From an uncultured Bacteroidales bacterium (GTDB taxonomy: Bacteria > Bacteroidota > Bacteroidia > Bacteroidales > UBA932), in NCBI GenBank assembly GCA_900316045.1, contig ONBM01000003.1, forward strand, positions 1 through 64,000: a DNA stretch of 64,000 nt. Direction: 5' to 3'. The translations under genes were made by a program, and so were the position numbers. This document shows positions 33,320 to 41,805 of the stretch, piece by piece. The first letter of the stretch is position 1, and each line of letters starts with the position of its first letter. The notes beneath the pieces were generated by a model, which was not told the DNA's origin, ran no database searches, and saw nothing but the letters and a program-made list of their open reading frames with translations.

Positions 33320-36271
33320 ATGTTAACCATCATCAATCACCAGAGATGCATTATGATGTGCATTTTTTTGCTCATAATGCCAAGCATCATTTCATTTGGG
33401 CAGGACAAGCCCCAGACCATCAATTGTTCCGGACGGATAACCGAAGAGAATGGCACTCCCGTGATAGGGGCTTACATTCTCCAGGAAGGCACGCAGAATG
33501 GAACCATAAGTGACGCATATGGCAATTTCTCAATTATGGTACCATCAGGGGCCAGCTTGTCAATCTCCTGCATAGGGTATAAGAATCTGACCATTGCTGC
33601 CTCAGCCGACATGAGAATCACGATGAAAGTCGATTCTGAAGAACTGAACGAAATCGTGGTCGTCGGATACGGAACTTCAGTAAAGAAGGACCTTACGACT
33701 TCCGTGGTCAGCGTCCGAAGCAAAGATTTCCTGCAGGGTGCCACCAATGATGCCATGCAAATGATAGACGGCAAAGTCGCTGGTGTGACGATTAGCAGCA
33801 CTGCGGCAGCCGACCCTAACTCATCTTCAAGCATTCAGGTTCGTGGAGCAGGTTCATTCCAAGCCGGTAACTCACCTCTGATCGTCATAGATGGAATGCC
33901 GGGCGGAGACCTGAAGAACCTTGCGCAACAGGACATCGAGTCCATCACTGTGCTGAAAGATGGCAGCGCCGCAGCCATCTACGGTTCAAGAGCCGCAAAC
34001 GGCGTCATCCTCATCACTACCAAACAGGGAAAGCCAGGCAAGACCAGCATTTCCTACGATGGCTATGTTGAGCATGACTTCATTGCCGCCAAGCCTGATG
34101 TCCTAGGCAAGAATGAATATCTTGAAAAAGTCAACGGCGCCATAGACCATGGCTCGAACACCGACTGGTATGACTCGCTCTTGAACAAGGACAATTTCGG
34201 GCATAACCATGACCTTTCCATCTCAGGCGGAAGTGAATCTACAGTATTCAGGATGTCTGCTAACTACCGCGACAAGGAAGGCTTGGACATAGACTCCAAG
34301 AGGGAGGAATATGGATTCAGAGGCAATTTCAAGCAGACGACCCTGAAGGGATTTCTGGAAGTATCCGGCAACTTTTCCTATCGCATTGCCAACACTCACG
34401 ACTGTCCTGACTATGGGGCATTCAAAATGGCTCTGCAACAGAATCCGACCTACGATCTGCAATCCGACGAGATGGGCTACAGCGGCTACAACTACAACCC
34501 ATATAATTCGTTGAAAAACCATTCTATCAAAGATAAATACCAATATTCTACAATCGACCTTAATTTCAGGGTAAATTTAACAAAAGATCTCTATGCTGAA
34601 TTAAAGATAGGACGTCAGTCCGTAGGGCAGAACAGATACGAGTATTACAACAAATTCTCTCGGGACTGCGTTGAGAATAACTACGATGGACATGCCCAGA
34701 TCAACAGATACGACAGCGTAGACTGGACATCCGAATTCACTGCCAACTACAATTTCAAGATCCAAGACAAACATGATTTCAAACTCATGGCTGGGTACTC
34801 ATTCCAGAAATTCGACGACTATGATTTCAGCGCCGAAAACAGGGATTTCCCGACTGACGTGTTCAATGTATGGAACCTAGGCGCAGGAAGCTATAATAAA
34901 GTTCAAGGGCGCAACGGAATGTCTTCCAACAAGAGTCAGGAAAAAGATGTCGCCTTCCTAGGCCGATTGAATTACAATTTCGATGATTTGGTTCTTTTCA
35001 CCGGGTCCCTTAGGCATGAAGGCAATTCTAAATTCGGCAAGGACAATAAATGGGGACTTTTCCCAGCTGCATCGGCAGCGTTACGCCTGTCCCGCTTGAG
35101 TTTCTTTAGCGACATCGAGCAGATCAACGACCTGAAACTCAGAGTCTCTTACGGAGTCACAGGCCGCTCAGGCTTCTCAAGATACATCTCTCTTGCCAAG
35201 TACACAGGCTTTGGAATGTACTGGAGCGACACATACGGGAAGTTCATTATGGGTTACGGCCCAGGCAACAACCCTAACAAAGACCTGAAATGGGAAAAGC
35301 AAATCTCATACAACCTGGGAGTAGATTATTCTTTGTTCGATTACAGGCTCTCCGGAAGCCTCGACGTGTTCTTGCGTCAAGGCAAGGATCTGATCAGCGA
35401 CTATTCGGTCCCTCTGCCGCCATATCTCCATTCGTCCATCACGACCAATGTAGGCACGACGCAGTCAACAGGCTTCGAATTCACTGCTAACTGGACAGCA
35501 GTCAAGAAGAAAGATTTCAACTATTCTACTAGCCTGACATTCTCTTACATGAAGACAAAGCTCAAAAAATTCTCCAATAAAGATTATAAGCTTTCCTACA
35601 TGGAAGGAAGCGGATTCCCTTCTCCAGGGAATCCGGGATCTGCCCAGCGCCTGAAAGACAATACGGAAATAGGCACATACTACATGTCCCGCTATGCAGG
35701 AGTCGATGACAGTGGAAACATCTTAATATGGGAAGACGGGGAAATTGGAGGCACCAAGAAGCTTGGCTCCGATGCCGACGAGACAGACAAAGTCTATCTG
35801 AACTGCTCTGGGGTTCCGAAGTGGGAAGCAGCTTGGGGCAACTCATTTACTTACAAAGGATTCGACCTATATATTTTCTTCCGTGGCAAATTCGACTATA
35901 AAATCATGAACCAGTACGAAATGTACTATGGCCTCCAAGTGACCTCTGGAGACAACAAACTCAAGTCTGCCTATAAGAAGAATGCCCACATCAAGGGTCC
36001 GAAGCTGATGTGCGACTACGATGGTTTCCTCCAGAATGGCGATTACATACGCCTGGACAACGTAACCCTCGGTTATAGCCCTAAGCTGAAAACCGACTGG
36101 ATCTCCAACCTCAGGGTGTACGTGACGATGAAAAACCTATTCACGATCACTGAATATACTGGACTGGACGTGACAAACGTCAACACAAATGGCATCTGGC
36201 CTGGCATCGGCGGCATGGAAGTTTATCCATCAGCGCGCAGCCTGACCTTCGGCGTTCAAATCACTTATTAA
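33320..36271 (+). CDS. SusC/RagA-family TonB-dependent transporter (PUL2)
   Basis: A 983-residue protein: signal (MMCIFLLIMPSIISFGQ within the first 28 residues), carboxypeptidase-like domain (CSGRITEENGTPVIGAYILQEGT), LNEIVVVGYGTSVKKDLTTSV, plug with VRGAGSFQAGNSPLIVIDGMPGG and TVLKDGSAAAIYGSRAANGVILITTKQG (in part), and a barrel ending FGVQITY. The last conserved segment, MKNLFTITEYTGLDV, is normal. With the SusD partner it should import an oligosaccharide; no enzyme gene remains nearby to indicate which. Confidence 0.93.
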   Translation: MLTIINHQRCIMMCIFLLIMPSIISFGQDKPQTINCSGRITEENGTPVIGAYILQEGTQNGTISDAYGNFSIMVPSGASLSISCIGYKNLTIAASADMRITMKVDSEELNEIVVVGYGTSVKKDLTTSVVSVRSKDFLQGATNDAMQMIDGKVAGVTISSTAAADPNSSSSIQVRGAGSFQAGNSPLIVIDGMPGGDLKNLAQQDIESITVLKDGSAAAIYGSRAANGVILITTKQGKPGKTSISYDGYVEHDFIAAKPDVLGKNEYLEKVNGAIDHGSNTDWYDSLLNKDNFGHNHDLSISGGSESTVFRMSANYRDKEGLDIDSKREEYGFRGNFKQTTLKGFLEVSGNFSYRIANTHDCPDYGAFKMALQQNPTYDLQSDEMGYSGYNYNPYNSLKNHSIKDKYQYSTIDLNFRVNLTKDLYAELKIGRQSVGQNRYEYYNKFSRDCVENNYDGHAQINRYDSVDWTSEFTANYNFKIQDKHDFKLMAGYSFQKFDDYDFSAENRDFPTDVFNVWNLGAGSYNKVQGRNGMSSNKSQEKDVAFLGRLNYNFDDLVLFTGSLRHEGNSKFGKDNKWGLFPAASAALRLSRLSFFSDIEQINDLKLRVSYGVTGRSGFSRYISLAKYTGFGMYWSDTYGKFIMGYGPGNNPNKDLKWEKQISYNLGVDYSLFDYRLSGSLDVFLRQGKDLISDYSVPLPPYLHSSITTNVGTTQSTGFEFTANWTAVKKKDFNYSTSLTFSYMKTKLKKFSNKDYKLSYMEGSGFPSPGNPGSAQRLKDNTEIGTYYMSRYAGVDDSGNILIWEDGEIGGTKKLGSDADETDKVYLNCSGVPKWEAAWGNSFTYKGFDLYIFFRGKFDYKIMNQYEMYYGLQVTSGDNKLKSAYKKNAHIKGPKLMCDYDGFLQNGDYIRLDNVTLGYSPKLKTDWISNLRVYVTMKNLFTITEYTGLDVTNVNTNGIWPGIGGMEVYPSARSLTFGVQITY

Positions 36272-36286
36272 TCAATTCGAGCCAAT

Positions 36287-38251
36287 ATGAAAGCAATGAA
36301 TATATTCAAAATTTCCGTGCTGGCAGGCCTCTTGACCTTGGTTTCATGCACAGACTTGGACGAGAAGCTGTATTCTCAGCTAGCAAAAGATAATTATTAT
36401 GTCGACCAGCAGTCAGTTGAGGCTGCCGTCCTCAGAGCCCACGAACATGGAGACAACGTTTGCTGGAGAGGCTCCATATTCCTACTCGAAGAACTTACAG
36501 CCGACCAATTCGTCTGGACTCAGAAAGGCCGCCACGGCTACGATGACGGACAGTGGGACCGCCTGCACAGGCACACTTGGAACTACATACAAGGTGATGT
36601 CAATGGAGCCTGGGAAGGCGCATTCCAAGGAGTGTCACAATGCAACGTGGTTCTTCGAGACTTCAACAATGTAGATTTCCGAAGCATCGGAGTGAGCGAA
36701 GAGCTTGAAAAGTCATACAAGGCCGAGCTTCACGTGCTCAGGGCATGGTACTACTATTTCCTTCTGGATTTGTTCCGTAACGTCCCTATCGCTACTGAAG
36801 AATATGGCGAAACGGAACTTGTGCCTCAAGGCACAGCCAAGGAGCTGTTCGATTTCCTGGTTAAAGACTTAACTGCATCCATCCCTGATCTTCCGAAGCA
36901 GAAACGCCTCTCGCGCTGGACCCAGGCACCTGCGGCAGCCCTTCTTGCCAGGCTCTACCTCAATGCTCAGGTCTACGTCGGAGAGGATCACCTAAGCGAC
37001 TGCATCAAAATCTGCGAAGACATCATCAACGGAGCCTATGGGACCTACAGCCTGGACGCCGACTATCGTGGTCCGTTCAGCTCAGGGATTGACGGCTACG
37101 AGTCGCCGGAGAATCTTTTCGAGTTCAAACACCAATACGGCGAGCTTCAGCAATACACGTGGTGGGACCATGCTTCGCATTACAAGGCGAATATGTATCT
37201 CGGTGCCAGCGGAGGCGGATGGAATGCCATCCTCATGCAGCCTTCACGAGACCTGCAAGGGAATATCTATGACATTGAGAGCGGCCTTGGCAATCCGTAC
37301 GAGAGTTATGCCGCAACCGATGTGCGCCGCACTCCTTTCAGGGTACACGCAAAAGACGAGAAAGGATTCAGGTACGATGGCTACTTCCTGATGGGACTCA
37401 TGCGTTCCGTCAACAGTTCAGGAGATGGCTACATTGACTATGATCTCTCTTACCTGAATGCCTCTACTAACGTCAACGGGCAGGAAGAATGGAGTGGCTC
37501 TCCGCTTGTGTTCGTAGACCAAGTAGGCAGATTTTCCGAAGATCCTGCGGTAAAAGCCCTTGACCAGAGCGGCAAGGCCAATCTGCTCATGGAAGTCGCC
37601 AAGCGTGGCTATTTCATCACGAATGCGACAGAGGTTACAAGCAAAGGCAGCGACGTACACCCAGAAGATAACGGTTCGAATGTGTTTCTCGGAGAGGAGA
37701 ATTCAGGAATTCGATTAAATAAATTCCCATATCTTCCGGAAGTGACTGGTCAGTTCCGCAGTCAGTGCACTCCGGAAGTGAGGCTCGCCGAGATTTACTT
37801 CACGCTCGCCGAATGCTACTACCGGAAATCCAATAAGGCCAAGGCTTGCGAACTGCTTGATGCCGTACGCAAGCGTTACTTCTCGGATGCAGACTGGCCA
37901 AGCCAGAGCTATGTGCAGCACCCAGACAAGCTTACTGACATTGAGTTCGTAAGAGAATGGGGCAGGGAATTCATTGGTGAGCGTCGCCGCAGGATCGACT
38001 TGGTGCGCTGGGGAATGTTCGGCAAGGCATGGTGGGCAAAAGCCGACGACTCCACGATTGGCGACAACAAGGAAAGGTCGTACTTCCCTATTCCTCAAAG
38101 ACAGCTGAATGCCAATCCGAATCTCAAGCAGACGACCCCTGGGTGGGAAAGTGCCAGCACCTTTGTGGGGCAAGGAAGGTCTCTCCGCACACGTCGCAGG
38201 TCCTCTCCTGAGTCTGGAGATGCAAATTGGTGGCTTCGCGCAGCCTGCTGA
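36287..38251 (+). CDS. SusD/RagB-family lipoprotein (PUL2) with abnormal 3' end
   Basis: The lipoprotein signal MKAMNIFKISVLAGLLTLVSC is followed by TDLDEKLYSQLAKDNYYVDQ, ELHVLRAWYYYFLLDLFRNVPIA, VRLAEIYFTLAECYYRKSNKAKACELL (in part) and EFVREWGREFIGERRRRIDLVRWGMF. Family members end just after an NPNLKQNPGW/Y-type motif. Here NANPNLKQTTPGW is followed by another 33 residues (ESASTFVGQGRSLRTRRRSS...) that are simply the antisense of the convergent lysR gene. The natural stop and terminator appear to be missing, as if a deletion near 38140-38165 joined the two genes tail to tail. The functional domain is complete. Confidence 0.88.
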   Translation: MKAMNIFKISVLAGLLTLVSCTDLDEKLYSQLAKDNYYVDQQSVEAAVLRAHEHGDNVCWRGSIFLLEELTADQFVWTQKGRHGYDDGQWDRLHRHTWNYIQGDVNGAWEGAFQGVSQCNVVLRDFNNVDFRSIGVSEELEKSYKAELHVLRAWYYYFLLDLFRNVPIATEEYGETELVPQGTAKELFDFLVKDLTASIPDLPKQKRLSRWTQAPAAALLARLYLNAQVYVGEDHLSDCIKICEDIINGAYGTYSLDADYRGPFSSGIDGYESPENLFEFKHQYGELQQYTWWDHASHYKANMYLGASGGGWNAILMQPSRDLQGNIYDIESGLGNPYESYAATDVRRTPFRVHAKDEKGFRYDGYFLMGLMRSVNSSGDGYIDYDLSYLNASTNVNGQEEWSGSPLVFVDQVGRFSEDPAVKALDQSGKANLLMEVAKRGYFITNATEVTSKGSDVHPEDNGSNVFLGEENSGIRLNKFPYLPEVTGQFRSQCTPEVRLAEIYFTLAECYYRKSNKAKACELLDAVRKRYFSDADWPSQSYVQHPDKLTDIEFVREWGREFIGERRRRIDLVRWGMFGKAWWAKADDSTIGDNKERSYFPIPQRQLNANPNLKQTTPGWESASTFVGQGRSLRTRRRSSPESGDANWWLRAAC

Positions 38252-39101
38252 TAAACTCCGTGACTGCGCGTCGCTGATAGGAATCCGCCAGCGTAAGCAC
38301 TGACGTAGGCAGCATGATCTTCTCTTCCAGAGCGATTCTTACGATTCCGCGCACAGCAAGCGTTGCCGCATCGGGCAGTATGCTGACCCACCGGTTGCTG
38401 TTCACCATATATATTATATGCGACAAATCGTCAATTTCTACCGCAGGCCGCACCTCGATGCCTAGCCTTTGGGCCTCATCGTCAATACGCTGACGGATAT
38501 AGAGGTTGTCCGAAGGAAGCACGAGAGGATGCAACGCAATCTGGCTCAAGTTAATCGATGTCTTGCTGGCAAGAGCATTGTGTTCTGCGACGATTGCGCA
38601 CAGGCGTGATGCAAATAGCGGACGACAGTCTATGTCAGGCTCCTCGGCATCCGGCTTGAACGTCATTGCCAAGTCAATGGAGTGCTGGCGTAACAGTTCT
38701 GGCAGCATCGGAGCGGCCGTCTGGTGTATACGTAGCTGAACCTGCGGGTAGCTTCTGTTATATTCCGTAAGCACATCGGTCAGAAGGGACGACAGACCGA
38801 GTCCCGAAGCCAATCCGATGTCGACGCTTCCGCCCTTGAGTTCACGTTGGTCGGCAAGCCGCTGGAGCCCTTGCCGAGCATCGTCGAGGATTCTGTGCGC
38901 ATCTTGAAGAAACATCTGCCCCTCAGCGGTGAGCTGAATATGCTTGCCCATACGGTGGAAAAGCGGCATGCCTAATTCTATCTCCAATTGCTTCACCTGC
39001 TGAGAAAGGGTGCTCTGCGCCACATTCGACAGCCGCGCCGCCTCGGTAAAACTTAGCATAGTAGCCGCATTAACAAAATATCTCAATTGCCTTATCTCCA
39101 T
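38124..39101 (-). CDS. LysR-family regulator, OxyR-like
   Basis: A 325-residue regulator. The ATG at 39101 gives MEIRQLRYFVNAATMLSFTEAARLSNVAQSTLSQQVKQLE (in part), a typical LysR HTH; upstream starts add an unsupported leader. The sensor domain has GSVDIGLASGLGLSSLLTDVL, DCRPLFASRLCAIVAEHN and VNSNRWVSILPDAATLAVRGI. The C-terminus carries a Cys cluster, CDVCGETFLAPQRCWHF, that could bind metal; the last ~10 residues (from about WHFPTQ) lie opposite the susD end and may be non-native. It is divergent from ric/hcp and probably regulates them in response to oxidative or nitrosative stress. OxyR identity is by similarity and context only. Confidence 0.82.
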   Translation of the reverse strand: MEIRQLRYFVNAATMLSFTEAARLSNVAQSTLSQQVKQLEIELGMPLFHRMGKHIQLTAEGQMFLQDAHRILDDARQGLQRLADQRELKGGSVDIGLASGLGLSSLLTDVLTEYNRSYPQVQLRIHQTAAPMLPELLRQHSIDLAMTFKPDAEEPDIDCRPLFASRLCAIVAEHNALASKTSINLSQIALHPLVLPSDNLYIRQRIDDEAQRLGIEVRPAVEIDDLSHIIYMVNSNRWVSILPDAATLAVRGIVRIALEEKIMLPTSVLTLADSYQRRAVTEFISRLREATNLHLQTQERTCDVCGETFLAPQRCWHFPTQGSSA

Positions 39102-39111
39102 ATTCGTTTCA

Positions 39112-39130
39112 TTTGCACATTGCAAACATA
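39112..39130 (-). promoter_or_regulatory. lysR promoter with overlapping LysR-type box
   Basis: TTTGCA-CAT-TGCAAA at 39112-39126 is a perfect 15-bp palindrome fitting the T-N11-A LysR rule. It overlaps the -7 element TATGTTTG (minus strand, 39130-39123), just upstream of the lysR ATG, as expected for autorepression. Confidence 0.6.
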
Positions 39131-39165
39131 AGACTTTTATCTCACATTCATCGGAATTTTCGATA

Positions 39166-39226
39166 GATAACATAGAAATTATCCGTAAATCTCACGTTCG
39201 GGGCTTCGATAAGATGTCTATCTTCG
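39166..39226 (+). promoter_or_regulatory. ric promoter and candidate activator site
   Basis: TATCTTCG at 39219-39226 is a near-consensus -7 element 25 bp before ric. GATAA-N8-TTATC (39166-39183) is centred near -58 from the expected start, a usual position for a LysR activator. Confidence 0.45.
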
Positions 39227-39251
39227 CAGAGGAAATTAAAGATAAACGAAT

Positions 39252-39974
39252 ATGAGCGAAAAAATAACAAAGGAAATGATCGTTGGCGACATTGTCGCCG
39301 ATAACTTCAACAGGGCAAAGGTTTTCGAACATTTAGGCATCGACTACTGCTGTGGTGGCAAAATCACATTGGAAGAAGCCTGCCGGAAAAAGGACCTCGA
39401 CCCGGACAAGGTAATTGCGCAAATTGAAACTCCAGTCGCCGAGGGCGACGCACCAAACTTCTCGGAATGGCCGTTAGACCTGCTTGTGGATTATGTATTG
39501 AAGAAACACCATCGCAATTTCCACCTGCATCATGAGGAATTGCTAAGCCTCGTCAAGAAGGTAGAAAATGCCCATGGCGAGCATCATCCTGAGCTCCACG
39601 AGGTACGCAAAGCAGTGGAAGAGTCGTTCGAGGAACTTGACAGCCACTTCGCCAAAGAGGAACAAGTGCTCTTCCCTCAGCTCTACGAAATCTATGCTGC
39701 CCATGAGGAAGGCCGCCAACCAGCACCTTTCCACTGCGGATCCATATTCTATCCTATCCAGCAGATGATGCTAGAACACGACGCTACGGGTGAAACATGG
39801 CATCATATTGCTGACATCACCGAAAACTTCACGACGCCGACCGACGGTTGCAATTCCTACCGCCTGATGAACCAGCAGCTCTTCCAGTTCTTCAACGATC
39901 TCACAGAGCACGTCGCTATTGAGAACAATCTCATCTTCCCAGGCTTCATCAAGATGGAACAGGAAGGAGCATGA
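39252..39974 (+). CDS. ric: Iron-sulfur cluster repair di-iron protein (RIC/ScdA/YtfE)
   Basis: A 240-residue cytoplasmic protein. The N-terminal ScdA domain has IVADNFNRAKVFEHLGIDYCCGG with the paired Cys. The hemerythrin-like domain follows with His/Glu ligands in KKHHRNFHLHHEELL, HFAKEEQVLFPQLYEIY, MLEHDATGETWHHIADIT and HVAIENNLIFPGF. RIC proteins repair Fe-S clusters damaged by nitric oxide or peroxide. Gene order LysR / ric-hcp makes a nitrosative stress unit. Length and motifs are normal. Confidence 0.94.
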   Translation: MSEKITKEMIVGDIVADNFNRAKVFEHLGIDYCCGGKITLEEACRKKDLDPDKVIAQIETPVAEGDAPNFSEWPLDLLVDYVLKKHHRNFHLHHEELLSLVKKVENAHGEHHPELHEVRKAVEESFEELDSHFAKEEQVLFPQLYEIYAAHEEGRQPAPFHCGSIFYPIQQMMLEHDATGETWHHIADITENFTTPTDGCNSYRLMNQQLFQFFNDLTEHVAIENNLIFPGFIKMEQEGA

Positions 39975-40054
39975 CAGGATTCGACTTAGCAAAGCGCCAG
40001 GCCAAGAAACCAGAGATAGCCGATTATTTATTATAGACTAAAAATATGATTGAA

Positions 40055-41704
40055 ATGGAAAATCAAATGTTTTGTTACCAGTGTCAGGAGACCGCCTTCG
40101 GCACAGGATGCGTGTTACGCGGAGTATGCGGCAAGCAGCCTGCCACGGCTCATATCATGGATTTGCTGCTCTTCACCCTCAAGGGCGAAGGCATAGCCGC
40201 CACTGCCCTGCATGAGAAAGGCATAGACGTTCCAGAAGAGGCAGACAACGTTTTGGTAGACGGACTGTTCGCCACCATTACCAATGCCAACTTCGACAAC
40301 GATGCCATCAGTCGCAAAGTGACTGCTGCTCTGAGACTCAAAGACAGCCTTGTGGCTCTTGCTAAGGAGAACGGCGTGGAGTTGCCCGACACAGAGGCGT
40401 TAAATCTAAGCGTGGCACCTTCCGACTATGAGGCAAAAGGGCGCAAGGTTGGCGTGCTCAAAGAGGAGGACACGCACCGCAGATCGCTTAAGGAACTGAC
40501 CATGTATGGCCTCAAGGGGATGGCAGCCTACTATGAGCATGCTGCCAGATTGGGACACACAGACCGGGACATCATCCGCTTCATGGAGCGTGCATTGGCT
40601 ACGATAGCTTCCACGACAGTATCAGATAGCGACCTTCTCTCCCTAGTCTTAGAGACAGGCAGCTACGGAGTGAAGGCCATGGCATTGCTCGACAAGGCCA
40701 ACACAGACGCCTATGGACAGCCAGAAATTACCTCAGTGAACATTGGCGTCGGCAAGCGTCCTGGCATCCTGATATCCGGACACGACCTCTGCGACATTGA
40801 ACAACTGCTCGAACAGACTAAGGACAGCGGCGTGGATGTTTACACCCACGGAGAAATGCTGCCTGCGCACTACTATCCACGATTGAAGAAATATTCCCAC
40901 CTGGTAGGCAACTATGGAAATGCCTGGTGGAAACAGCGTGAGGAGTTCTCTCACTTCAACGGCCCTATCATCTTCACTACCAATTGCATCGTGCCGCCTA
41001 CGGCATCTGCCAGCTACAGCAATCGTGTCTTCACAGCCAATTCTACAGGCTATCCAGGCTGGAAGCATATTCCTACGGATGCCAACGGACGCAAGGACTT
41101 CTCCGAGGTGATAGCTCTCGCCAAGCAGTGCCAGGCTCCTGAATCGCTGGAGCAAGGACACATCGTTGGAGGATTTGCCCACCATCAGGTCGTGGAGCTC
41201 GCCGACAAGATCGTAGAGGCAGTAAAAAGTGGTGCCATCAGGAAGTTTGTAGTGATGAGCGGATGCGATGGAAGGATGAAGAGCCGTGACTACTACACAG
41301 AATTTGCCAAGGCTCTGCCTCATGATGTAGTGATCCTGACTTCAGGTTGTGCCAAATACAAGTACAACAAACTGAATCTAGGAGACATCAACGGCATCCC
41401 GCGCGTGCTTGATGCTGGACAGTGCAACGACAGCTACTCATGGGTCGTCGTTGCTCTCAAGCTCAAGGAAATTTTCGGCCTGAACGATGTCAACGACCTG
41501 CCTATCGCCTTCAACATAGCATGGTACGAGCAGAAAGCCGTCATCGTGCTGCTCGCACTGCTCAGCCTCGGCATCAAGAACATTCATATCGGTCCGACTC
41601 TGCCAGCATTCGTGTCACCTGAACTGCTCCAAACCTTGCAGTCAGCATTCGGCCTTGGCACCATCACCACGGTGGATGACGACATAAAGACGATGGTTGG
41701 ATAA
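40055..41704 (+). CDS. hcp: Hybrid cluster protein (Hcp, hydroxylamine reductase)
   Basis: A 549-residue protein starting [19 protein letters not shown]; Cys7, Cys10, Cys19 and Cys25 form the N-terminal cluster motif (CX2CX8CX5C). Hybrid-cluster ligands lie in [62 protein letters not shown] and WYEQKAV. Hcp acts as a high-affinity NO reductase and reduces hydroxylamine in anaerobes. An ATG at 40046 is also in frame, but 40055 fits the family. It follows ric by 80 bp and is followed by a structured terminator. Confidence 0.95.
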   Translation: MENQMFCYQCQETAFGTGCVLRGVCGKQPATAHIMDLLLFTLKGEGIAATALHEKGIDVPEEADNVLVDGLFATITNANFDNDAISRKVTAALRLKDSLVALAKENGVELPDTEALNLSVAPSDYEAKGRKVGVLKEEDTHRRSLKELTMYGLKGMAAYYEHAARLGHTDRDIIRFMERALATIASTTVSDSDLLSLVLETGSYGVKAMALLDKANTDAYGQPEITSVNIGVGKRPGILISGHDLCDIEQLLEQTKDSGVDVYTHGEMLPAHYYPRLKKYSHLVGNYGNAWWKQREEFSHFNGPIIFTTNCIVPPTASASYSNRVFTANSTGYPGWKHIPTDANGRKDFSEVIALAKQCQAPESLEQGHIVGGFAHHQVVELADKIVEAVKSGAIRKFVVMSGCDGRMKSRDYYTEFAKALPHDVVILTSGCAKYKYNKLNLGDINGIPRVLDAGQCNDSYSWVVVALKLKEIFGLNDVNDLPIAFNIAWYEQKAVIVLLALLSLGIKNIHIGPTLPAFVSPELLQTLQSAFGLGTITTVDDDIKTMVG

Positions 41705-41710
41705 TTATCT

Positions 41711-41765
41711 AAGCGAGGGTTCTGCCTTGGCAGAAAACATACGGGCTCGATCCTCGCTTGTTTTG
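41711..41765 (+). terminator. Branched terminator-like structure after hcp
   Basis: Outer stem AAGCGAGG (41711-41718) with CCTCGCTT (41752-41759) encloses a perfect inner hairpin TTCTGCC/GGCAGAA (41720-41735). TGTTTTG follows. Confidence 0.6.
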
Positions 41766-41805
41766 TAGACGATAATGTCCCCCGCTGCGGCTCCTTCATA
41801 ACTTT

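Noticed and set aside
41711..41765. Small regulatory RNA after hcp
   Set aside because: The branched structure fits a terminator and no independent promoter was found.
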